DNA from: Ilyonectria destructans
Taxonomy: Eukaryota > Ascomycota > Sordariomycetes > Hypocreales > Nectriaceae
Direction of reading: 5' to 3'
DNA length: 64,000 nt
NCBI GenBank assembly: GCA_020740775.1
Contig: JAHEWK010000032.1
Location: 372,001 to 436,000 of the forward strand
Part shown: positions 42,689 to 51,630 of the stretch, in pieces
Numbering within the stretch: the first letter of the stretch is position 1
Layout of the letters: each line of letters begins with the position of its first letter
Translations under genes and position numbers: made by a program
The notes under the pieces: model-generated
Told to the model about the DNA's origin: nothing
The model's input: the letters and a program-made list of their open reading frames with translations, nothing else
The model's database searches: none

Positions 42689-44872
42689 CTACAGGTGGCG
42701 TTCGTCGTTTGGGTTCCCGAGTGTTACATTGTCTCTCGATAGTCGTCGTCGTTCTTGTCGAGACTTCCTACTGTCCCTATGTTGAAGGGAACCGATGGGG
42801 TGGTAAATCTCTTCCAAAGTCTTGAGTTTGTCAGGGGCTTGTTTTCGTAGTTGGAGGTACCACTCTCTGTCCCCAACTGTCGTTCCCCTTGCTTCTTTGA
42901 GGTTGAACCCTCTTAGATGCATTTCGATTATGCGTCCGTAAATTTGTCCCTTGTTCTCGTCATGAATTGGACATCGTGTCCGCCCGCATCGTAGGGCGTG
43001 ATTTTCTTTGCATGGAGTTTCTCCGTAGATAATTCCGTAGTCGTACACCCAGGCTGAATTGTCTGGTTCCGGGTATTCCTGGCGAATGCGCTTCATCCTT
43101 CGATGGAATGCCTCCAGTTTTTCCGTCAAGTGTACTTGGCACTGTTCGTGGGGGCATTCTTCCCATCGTCGGTCACCGTTGATGCATTCAATCTCTTTGG
43201 GATACATTCGTGTAAGTGTCCCAAATAGATTTTTATCCCATTGTTCGTGTTCCTCGATCCATAGTTGACAACCATCGTAGTCATGAGATCCTGCAGTTGT
43301 CGCGCTGCTTTCTCCTCGCAAGGTTCGTTCCGTCAAGAATCGGGATTCTTTACTCGTGGTTCCGTCCGTATCCGACAGATATTCTGAGTCTTGTTCGAAC
43401 TGTCCCTTGGAGTCGTTTTCGGAGTGTTCTTGTTCGTACAGATCAGGGTATTCCTCCGCTGGAGTTCTTCGTACCATGGCCACCATGCGTGCTCGTGAAG
43501 ACTCGGGTTCCTTGGTAGGTTTCGGGAAGATAGCATTGACTACTTTTTCGTCCAAGTGGTCGATGCATTTGTCGTCATAGCAATGTATCCATCCGAGATT
43601 CTTGTGATCAGGCTTGGTCGTTCTGATTGCTCGAAGTGCCTCTTCGTCGTCCTGGTTCTGGACTATGTTAACCTGTTTCTTACCTTGGTTCCTTGGCTTC
43701 TTTGGCCGTTCGCAGTTAGACGAGTAATGCCCATACTCGTTGCAATTGTAGCATTTGATCTTGCTGATGTCTCTCGGTTTCCCCCCTCTTCTTTTCTGAA
43801 CGTTCCCCATGTTCATGGGTCCTGGTTCGGTGCCGTGAGAGGTGTCAGGCTGTCTCTTTTGTCCCTGGCTGGACTGGTTCTTAACCTTGTATTGAGGGTA
43901 GCTGTAGCTCCCCTTCTTTTCCTGGCGTCTCGCGAAGTTTCGATTGTCGATCTTGACTGCCGTTTCCATGTAGTTATCCAATGTCGCCATAGCCTTGTCG
44001 ATCTTACAGAGTTCGTCCTTAACATCTTCCTTGAGGCCTCGATAGAACCTATCCTTGAGGTATGTCTCATCCCAAGGTATCCTGGAGGCTATCTGAAGGA
44101 AGTTGGCGACATATTCAGATGCAGCCTTTGTTTGCTTCAGTCTCATCAGTCGATCAGTGGCCGCCTGTACTTCATCCACTTCCCCGAAGACTTTCTTCAT
44201 CCTATCTTCGAAAGTGTCGTAGTCTCGAAAGATTGTCATGGTCACATCGCTCGGGCTTCCTCGGACATAATCGCTGAGGAATGGTTCGAACCATCCTAGC
44301 GCGCTTCCAGTGAGGCAGCTTCCTGCGAACTTGACACGGTTTTCGTGCTTGCAGAATTGCGTGGGATAGTAGTGGAAGTAGGTGCGTAGTTCCGTCAGGA
44401 ATGTTTTGAGCTTCTTCTGATCTCCGTCAAACTTGGTTGGTTTGTGAGGCTTGATGATTTCTCCGAGATCTTTCCCTCCATTTGCCTGGTTGGCAAGACT
44501 TTCGATGGTGTTGATTTGTTCGTTCCTGTGTCGGTTCCGCTCTTCATAGGTTCCGACGAGCTTGTCGACCTGTTCCTGCAGGTTCTTGTTATTGTTCCGG
44601 AGCCTCTCGGTTTCTTCCGCCTGCTGTGCCTTGCTAAGCTCAAATTGGGCGAGGTTTCTTTCCTCAATCTCCTTCATTCTTTCAATGGCTCCGTGCTGAC
44701 TTTCGACCACCGCCATGAGGCTCTTGACACGTTCATGTAAGACTCGGATTCTTTTGTCATCGTCTTCATCCGAATCAGACATTCGGACAATGTCTTCTTC
44801 ATGGTCCTTCGGTGGGGAGTCCTGAGGCTGCATTCCCTTGGAGGATTCTCCGGTAGTACCCTTGGCAGGCAT
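42689..44872 (-). CDS. Gypsy gag polyprotein
   Basis: Intact 727-residue frame starting 65 bp inside the 5' LTR boundary. A coiled coil (about 38-125) is followed by a Retrotrans_gag capsid-like region (about 140-300: 'KPTKFDGDQKKLKTFLTEL', 'GSALGWFEPFL') and a CCHC zinc knuckle 'CYNCNEYGHYSSNC' (about 375-388). A long C-terminal extension is rich in charged residues. It would form virus-like particles packaging element RNA. The stop TAG at 42689 is followed by pol in another frame. Confidence 0.88.
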   Translation of the reverse strand: MPAKGTTGESSKGMQPQDSPPKDHEEDIVRMSDSDEDDDKRIRVLHERVKSLMAVVESQHGAIERMKEIEERNLAQFELSKAQQAEETERLRNNNKNLQEQVDKLVGTYEERNRHRNEQINTIESLANQANGGKDLGEIIKPHKPTKFDGDQKKLKTFLTELRTYFHYYPTQFCKHENRVKFAGSCLTGSALGWFEPFLSDYVRGSPSDVTMTIFRDYDTFEDRMKKVFGEVDEVQAATDRLMRLKQTKAASEYVANFLQIASRIPWDETYLKDRFYRGLKEDVKDELCKIDKAMATLDNYMETAVKIDNRNFARRQEKKGSYSYPQYKVKNQSSQGQKRQPDTSHGTEPGPMNMGNVQKRRGGKPRDISKIKCYNCNEYGHYSSNCERPKKPRNQGKKQVNIVQNQDDEEALRAIRTTKPDHKNLGWIHCYDDKCIDHLDEKVVNAIFPKPTKEPESSRARMVAMVRRTPAEEYPDLYEQEHSENDSKGQFEQDSEYLSDTDGTTSKESRFLTERTLRGESSATTAGSHDYDGCQLWIEEHEQWDKNLFGTLTRMYPKEIECINGDRRWEECPHEQCQVHLTEKLEAFHRRMKRIRQEYPEPDNSAWVYDYGIIYGETPCKENHALRCGRTRCPIHDENKGQIYGRIIEMHLRGFNLKEARGTTVGDREWYLQLRKQAPDKLKTLEEIYHPIGSLQHRDSRKSRQERRRLSRDNVTLGNPNDERHL

Positions 44873-44936
44873 GTTGTCGAAACTTCGTTATTGCTCAGCG
44901 TGACGCGGCGTGCAACTGAACAAGAGCTTTTCAACG

Positions 44937-46392
44937 TGTGACGGTCAAGGTTCCCAACGTAGTAAACCGTAACCCGATTGGTTTATGTTGGCAGTTGTGA
45001 CGGGGCGTAGCGTGCTGAGCGTAGGGCTTCGTATCACGTCTGATAATGTCAAGAAGTATTCTTGAGTAATCAAATTGTATTGAAAAGCTGGAGAGCTATC
45101 TAGACATAGGGGAGTGGGAATGAGTGAAGCTATATATACTATTCTGGTTTGCTTGGTCGATCATGGTCGAACGCGCTCTTGTTCGACCTGTTCGATCATT
45201 TAAGGTTAAGGTTTCACTGGGAACGATGGAGCGCGAGGATGGATGGATGGATTTTATTTCGCCCGGGGGGACACACCCCAGAGGGCCTTTGCGCTAAGCT
45301 ATTTTCGTTTCGTACGGTTCTTCCATAATCACCCGAAGCCCCACAATTTCACTTTACTGACTGTTCCAATCTGATGTATATGCAGTGACAGGCCTGCTTG
45401 AAGGCCAATTTCTCCAAGTGTTCAGCATCCTATCCTCAGCAGCTGAAGCACGGTCTGCCAAAATGAGACTGTATGATGTTAGTAGGATTCAATCTGAATA
45501 GTTAGTGTGCCTGAGGCTTCTGGTCCATGTCAAGCCTCCCCGTTGCAATGGCAAATTTGATCGTCGCCCGTACTGCCCGCATGTCTGGCGCCCATTTGTC
45601 ACCGTCAGACGCCGCCTTTCCTCCCAGGAAGTATGATAGGTTTCCCATCTTTGTCTGTGAGCATCGCAGCATGCCTTCTCGTTGCGCGGTCCATTTTGTG
45701 CAGCGGAATAGGAAGTGTTCCACTGTCTCTGATGCTTGCCCGCATTCGCAAGTGTCCGATTCCATTGCTCCTATCTTGCACAGAAAGCTGTTAAGTCTCG
45801 CCATTCCGGTGCGGAGCTGCGACAGTACGTCTGCTTCCTTCCTCTTCAGCGGGTCATATAGAGTACGGGTATGCTTGCTTGGCAGTGCCGTGTCTATCTG
45901 CTTCGAGTATTTCCCGACTCTTTCTGGTAGTGTTCTTGTTTGCCGCTGCTTGGTTATCGCTAGTCTTATCCTTGTGGATCTTGCTAGATGTGGTGGCACG
46001 TCTGGTCTGCATTCTCCTTCTGTGGCCTTCCGCGCTGCTGCTTTGGCTTTTGTTCCCAGCGCGAAATCCTCTTCTCCTGCTGGAACCCACAACATCCGGA
46101 GAGAGTGGCCCTCGTCTTCGAGACGCTTGATATGGTCGTATATTTGCCGTATGATCTGTTGGCCGGATTGTTGTCGTGGCCGCCGTATGACTTCTAGTGC
46201 GGAGCGGCTGCTCGTCATGACAGTCATATCCCTAGCGCGAGGAGCGATGCTCCCTCGCTCCCATCGTTCCTGTCGCTCCATCGCTCCTTCCCTGATTCGC
46301 CCATGAGGCTGACTCATCAGCCTCCCCGCACCGTTCGGTTCTCTACGGTGGGTCCAAGGGTTTCGCCACGGCCTTCAGCTTGGGTCGTGACA
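44937..46392 (-). repeat. Gypsy 5' LTR (452 bp without insert) interrupted by a LINE
   Basis: The LTR runs TGTCACGACC (46392, minus) to CCGTCACA (44937). Without the LINE (45239-46233) and one copy of the 9-bp duplication it is 452 bp, the same length as 63445-63896, and by eye identical to it. The flank outside (46393-46397) reads CTTAT on the minus strand. Confidence 0.9.
45239..46233 (-). mobile_element. 5'-truncated non-LTR retrotransposon (Tad1-like LINE)
   Basis: Flanked by the exact 9-bp duplication AGCGCGAGG (45230-45238 and 46234-46242). On the minus strand it ends in ATCC repeats just before the duplication, a LINE-type simple tail. The coding remnant (46233 to 45502) carries a C-terminal RNase H-like part and the zinc-binding end of LINE reverse transcriptases ('RLNSFLCKIGAMESDTCECGQ ... 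VEHFLFRCTKW'). The reverse transcriptase itself is missing through 5' truncation. Confidence 0.85.
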
Positions 46393-47420
46393 ATAAGAAG
46401 CCGCTTCTCTTCCGGGTTGAAAGGGCGTGTAAGTCGCTCGAAATACATAGCCCATTCGAGGGCAAGGATATCATTAATATAACCCTTGCTGCTAGTTGTG
46501 ATCGTAGTATCACTACTAAGCTGATTTTCGACCCATTTGACGGGAATGTTGACACCAGGTAAGATAATAAATAGAGGAATAGAGTCACCAGCAGCTGAAA
46601 TCGACTCAACCGCAGTCACAGAGACAGTAGAATGTACATCAGTTAGAACAGGCTGTTCAACTTCTCAAAAGGTCCAGACGAATATGCCTTTTTGGAGATA
46701 TGCGATCATAAAGCCCATCTCATCGAAATTCCAGATATTCTCAGGCTTAATGCTATTTTCACGTATAAAACGGTCAAAGCCGGTATAAAAAGCCTCTATA
46801 TGGGCGCGGTCTTGCATCGCCTTTTGCTTCACATCGCGGGTAGTTAACTTCTTCACGTAAAATACATCTTTATAGCACTTCATAAAGCGATGGGCCCAGC
46901 CAAGTGACGCCTTAGTTGACTGATCACATGCTCTTAGAATAGCATTTGCATTATGCTGAAGAGCTCGAAGTTGTATGTGGTGGCCCTGTGTGACCCGGCG
47001 ATGTGACCAGCACAGTATTGCTTGCTCCTGAGAGTCCGTCAAAAGAGTGTTGTTGCCGCCATTTTGAGTGACAGGGTTCGCTCCGCTGAGACGAGACCGG
47101 AGCCTCTGATACCCAACTTTCAACTCTCGAGATGCCGCAGCGATAGAGCGATAAAAACCCTCTCGGAAAAGGTCTGCGGCTGCAAGAGTGCAAGCTTCAA
47201 GGTTGGCTTCATTATACCGCGAAAAGTCAGGCTTTCCAGTGTGAGGGTTGATCCATTTCTCTATTGCAGATAGCTCTAATTCTGAGCTACTAGATATGGT
47301 ATTCTGATCACTGATTGATAAAGAACTCATAATGTTGTAGTGGTTTAAAGTTGTAGTGTTATTGGTGATGCCTTCAATTCGAGGGGTTGTGATGCGGGGT
47401 TGGTATTGCAGTTGCGTCAT
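46393..47420 (-). pseudogene. Pogo-type transposase, N-terminal half
   Basis: Helix-turn-helix and CENPB-type DNA-binding segments (about 50-190), then the first catalytic Asp in 'IWNFDEMGFMI' and 'SISAAGDSIPLFIILPG'. The frame is open from 47420 to the LTR edge except for one TGA at 46665-46667 (likely an Arg CGA codon). It stops at '...EEKRLLI' where the gypsy LTR begins. The missing continuation (second catalytic Asp) is at 63897-64000 on the opposite strand. Confidence 0.85.
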
Positions 47421-47621
47421 AGCACTTAAAGGAGCCTACGCTGTTGCATGTAAAAGAGTTATTATATTAAATATGTGTACATAATTTTACTAGAGTGTAC
47501 ACCTATTATCTAGGTACCTTTCTTAGCTTGTTGAGTCGCCGTAAATTTGCCTAGTCAACGCACCCCCCGTGAGGGACGAACGGGGGGTCGAAATGTAATG
47601 AAGAGGTGAGACCCCCCTAGT
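47421..47621. other. Transposon-end region with a GC hairpin
   Basis: Probable 5' non-coding end of the pogo-type element. ACCCCCCGT and ACGGGGGGT (about 47568-47590) form a 9-bp stem with a 9-base loop. It borders the truncation point of the pectin lyase relic. Confidence 0.5.
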
Positions 47622-48162
47622 AGCCGTCTCACCATCTCCTACACCGAGTTCAGCGGCGTCACCACTACCTCGGCCACCTGCAATAAGAACCACTACTGGA
47701 CCGCCATGTTTATCGCCAACGGTGACAAGGCCACCGCAACTACTGGCACGACGTCTCCGGCCGCGCCCCTATGCTCGGCGCCGATGGCGTGTCTACCATC
47801 GTGCAGGCGTCAAACAACTACTTCGCTAACTGTAAAGGCCACGCCTTCGATGTCTACCCCGGCACTACAGCCCTCCTCGAGGGTAACCTATTTGAGGCGG
47901 TTACGACTCCCATTACGGCCGGCAGCGAGAAGGTTTCCTCCGTCTACCCCGTACCGGACTCTGGTTCTATCAGCGCCTGCGCCAGCTCTCTGGGTAGGTC
48001 TTGCGTCGCCAACTCGCTGTCCGGCAGCGGCAAGTGGCCCAGCCTGAAGAGCACATCGCCTCTTTCTACACTGAAGGGCGTGCGAGGCTCACTAGTCGCG
48101 CCGATCCAGGCTGCCAGCGTCACGACAACCGTATACGCAAAGCTGGAATGGGCAGAGTCTAG
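47622..48162 (+). pseudogene. Pectin lyase (PL1 family) C-terminal relic
   Basis: The last third of a secreted pectin lyase: 'TISYTEFSGVTTTSATC', 'HYWTAMFIANGDKA', 'NYWHDVSGRAPMLG', 'HAFDVYPGTTALLEGN' and the C-terminal 'ANAGMGRV'-like end. Two single-base frameshifts are needed to follow the family, at about 47731 (before NYWHDV) and about 48140 (before the final residues); the family stop would be TAG 48160-48162. The signal peptide, Asp/Arg catalytic core and N-terminal two thirds are missing, cut off next to the transposon end. Confidence 0.8.
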
Positions 48163-48550
48163 TGCTAACATCTCTGTTACACACTATTTCTTTCTCTCAA
48201 AGTCCCTAGCAGCTGCTAGGTTAGGTATGGAACTTTGATAGCTGTATATTATGTATTTTATTTAACGTCGAGTCCAGACTTTAAAGTTCTCAGGCTCTTA
48301 AGCTTATATTAAGTTAAATTTACGTATCTATATCTGTGATTCAGTTATATAACTAAGTGCTAGCACTGTAGTTATACAATATACTATTAATACAGGTATA
48401 TTATCCTCAGCTTAATATAAATGCAGTAACCTTGCGTAATCTAACTATTCTTAATGCCTTACACTAAGCAAACCCAGATCCGTAACCAACACTTTCAATC
48501 TATTTTTAGGCAGACTCTTCTGTATCGAGTCAGTTTTGCATAAGAGCCTT
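48163..48550. other. AT-rich gene-free stretch
   Basis: Very AT-rich, with no gene or repeat recognised. Confidence 0.5.
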
Positions 48551-50007
48551 CTATGGACAATCAAGCTCTCTATCAGTCAGCGGCGTGCTATTTGAATTGC
48601 AGGCTTCCATGCTCGATGTATCACTTGGCTTTGCCTTCGAAAGTATGCTTCTGCCCCACCATAGTCTTCTATTGGCGCTTGCGTGGAGCTCACTTGGTTG
48701 TCGCGCATGGTGGACAAAGCTTGGAATAGCTGAGAGCGGTGTCTCGGTGTCGTGCCGAACGACGAACAGATTCGGGAATTGATGTTTGAAAAATGCTCTC
48801 AAGCAAGGCAGACAGGCACAGATAATTCCAACATACATTTCAACAATGCTGTTTCCTTCTGGTTAGAAACGCGGCTGAGCAAGTGGCTTGGGTATCAATT
48901 CTTACCACCATATTAAATTTATGACATATCGCCACGTGGTGTCGGGGTCGTGAAGTCCGGATGGAATAGACGCCAATCTGATAAGGCTCACAGCGCACAC
49001 ACTACCACACGTCAGCTGTATTGCTCACTCCAAAAGGCAACCCTGTCGGAATGTGTGACGAGAGCGCCAGCGGGGATTGAGGACCTACAACCCGCCTGCC
49101 ATTAGAACCAGTGCCACGCCTATCTTTTGAAGTCGCCGCATTCGAAGTGGCCTTAACAACCATATGGGCAGGCATAAGATGATAATGTCCGTGACGGCGT
49201 TCAAGACAGCAGAAGCGATGAAAGCACTGCCCACATCCAGACATGAACCTGGCCTGCTCCAATCCCAATACCGTGGGATGGGACGGCACATGTACAAGAA
49301 TGCAAATGCTGCCGCGAGAGAGTACCCGACGGCAATGAACATGACAAAATATGTGACGAATTTGAAAGCTCTCTCCTGGGAGAAACGCAAATAAAAATGA
49401 AGAATGGAAACTTTAGTGAAAAGGGTAGACAAGTTGTACGTCACTGCGCCCGGAATCCCCAGCTAAATAACAAGTTCTATTAGAACAAATTTGCGCAAAC
49501 GGGAAGAATTTAAGGTCATACCATCATGAATTTGTTAAATCTAGAAAGAGGCACGTCCCATAGGTGAACTCCGACCCCGTTTCTCGTCTCTGCAGGCGTT
49601 GTCAGCACCAGTTCAAATATCTCTTGATTCAAAGGATAGACCCACGCAAGAGGTTCACGATGGAGTATCCAATTGCAAATATCTAGAGATTGACCCATTA
49701 GCGCGTTTAGATGGCAACTCCGAGAATGGGTCCATTACCAATGAAATTGCAATAGAGACTAGGTTACTGCGTTAGCAAGCCTCGGTGCCTTTGCTAGATG
49801 GGGGGACTTGCAATCATCCAGATGCCAACATTTGTTGATAAAGCGACTAGTATATAGCCGCAACAAAACAATGGGAATCGTAAATACCGGGCAGAGGACT
49901 GCTGCGAGCACAACATGAGAAGCGATGGATTCGGGATTCGTGAAGTTCGGTACCACGCCCGGTGGTGGCGGGTATGCACCCACAGTGGTATCGTCCGTTG
50001 AATTCAT
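48551..50007 (-). CDS. Rhodopsin-domain (SAT4-type) membrane protein
   Basis: Start ATG 50007 (MNSTDDTT) gives an extracellular leader with 'NFT' and 'NST' glycosylation sites, then TM1 ('VVLAAVLCPVFTIPIVLLRLY'-type) with 'CWHLDD' after it. A central exon around 49515-49590 holds 'GVGVHLWDVPLSRFNKFMM'. The exon 49466-49085 holds TM3-TM6 ('NLSTLFTKVSILHFYLRF', 'CRPIPRYWDWSRPGSC', 'LPIWLLRPLRMRRLQK'). Two further exons hold TM7 ('VSLIRLASIPSG' and 'YVGIICACLPCLRAFF') and the tail ending at 48551. Splicing between about 49794 and 49590 is uncertain and probably involves two short introns. It lacks a CFEM domain in the visible part. Role as a sensor is by family only. Confidence 0.7.
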
Positions 50008-51630
50008 CGCAGGACCCTTGAGTACGAGCTTGGAATAAATAGACTCATTCTCGGGCCGACGGGCATGACCCAAAGTGTTTCTCGGTGTACCTGTGGATAT
50101 GGGAGCAACGGTTTTGTTATAAATGTTTGAATGGCATTGTAGCCTGAGGCTGTTGGTGGTAGTGAGGAAAGGTGAGAATTCCACACTGATTCGTATCCGG
50201 ACTGGGTACAAGGAATTTATAAGGGGGTTCCTCAGACTCACTCCACATCAGCATGTGGCGCTGATTCCAGGGTAATTTGGGTGAGTTGTGGCGTGGTTGG
50301 CGTCTTAACACAAGTTTTTGGCGTGCAGATCAAACTTTTGGCGGCAGGAGAGTAATTGGTTATGGCGTTCTATCTGCAGCCTCGTGTCCGAGGCAATGCA
50401 CTGTCACCATTGCTTCCTGCTCAAACTGTGCCAGTAGCTAATTATCAATTGCGGGGACAGCTGACTCCAATGCCCCCAGTCTGTGGGACGTCCAAGCAGT
50501 TGGATTCCCAATCCCCATGGCCAACACGATGAAGTCCGAATGCCTGGGGAACATGTTGTGACAACCAGTGACGAGCATGCCCGAGCGCTTGGGCGCCACT
50601 CGGCGCTATTGAGTAGCCACACTTGGACGCTAAGGGAGAAAGCCAGACGCTCACCACTCGGAACCTTGCACTGCTACACCCTCCCCGGCGTGGGGCCCTG
50701 CAAGATAGCTTGAATACGGCCTGGCGTGTTTGGGAGCGGAAGACATCCCCGGGCTCATGGGATGATAAGGGTCTGTGCTATGGGGCCCACCGTTGAGGGC
50801 CCCTGCGCTGTCCGTCAAATCGTCATCTTGCTTAGGCATCGGAGCAAACCAGATCCGCGTCATCTCATTCATTACAGAGTACTGCTGTGCTGGAACCTCT
50901 CTTAGCCTCCAGGGAAACAGGACAGGCAATTGGGATGTTCTACCTTTGTCTTGTGTTATGATGCCTGCAAACGGCGAGTTCCGTAGGGAGTGGAATGCAT
51001 CCATCAACTAGGCTAGGCACATGTCATCATCACGAATTGCTGCCTGAATACTTGGGCAAGAAGTGACAGGGCAGCAGACCTGTGGCTTTGATCTAGGATG
51101 TCATACCAAGAGCGGGTCATTCCGAATACCCGCCACACTCATTTAACGTACCGCTGCACTGGGCCACCATGCTAAACAAGAGAGAAATTAGGGACGAAAT
51201 AATTGATAAAATAATGTTGCAAATCCAAATAGGTTTTTAATAGTAGCAATAGGCATTCTACAAATAAGACCTACTCCAGAGAAAACCGTCATCAACCATA
51301 AGGTGTCACTTCCATTCAAGTATAAGACACACCAATTTAGACATTGACTTCACTAAAGCTAGCTTTTACCAATCACTAGCATGGAAGTGGCGATGCTCAC
51401 GCTCCTACCCGGTTATAGGTCCGCTAATCCAAGCTAGTTTCACCCAGCCAGCCATGGCAACAACATTCTGTCTGTTTTGACAGAGGAATGTAGCGCTGCT
51501 CGGATCATCGGCACGCCAGCACCATCAACCACAATGGCCAGTGAACCAGCAACCGGTATATCTTGGCCATCATCCAGGCGTCTTGCCAGCGGCCTTCACT
51601 ACTGGTCCCAGTGAACTCTACATTTCCATA
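50008..51630. other. Gene-free region upstream of the NLR gene
   Basis: Promoter regions of the receptor and the NLR gene. Short frames show no family resemblance and no repeat was recognised. Confidence 0.45.

Larger units (their letters stand above)
40659..46392 (-). mobile_element. Ty3/gypsy LTR retrotransposon, 3'-truncated
   Basis: In minus orientation: 5' LTR (46392-44937, itself holding a LINE), gag (44872-42689) and pol (42560-40659) with protease, reverse transcriptase and RNase H. Homology stops just after RNase H, so integrase, polypurine tract and 3' LTR are absent at this end. The gag-to-pol frame change is typical of such elements. The LTR inserted into a pogo-type transposase gene, whose N-terminal half abuts 46393. 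An LTR that looks identical is at 63445-63896. Confidence 0.88.

Noticed and set aside
43556..44299. 247-residue plus-strand open frame
   Set aside because: Exact antisense of the gag gene, which has clear capsid and CCHC motifs.
45527..46306. 259-residue plus-strand open frame
   Set aside because: Antisense of the LINE remnant, spanning the LINE-LTR junction.
46234..46317. N-terminal residues of the LINE open frame (MSQPHGRIRE...)
   Set aside because: This part is gypsy LTR sequence read through in frame, not LINE protein.
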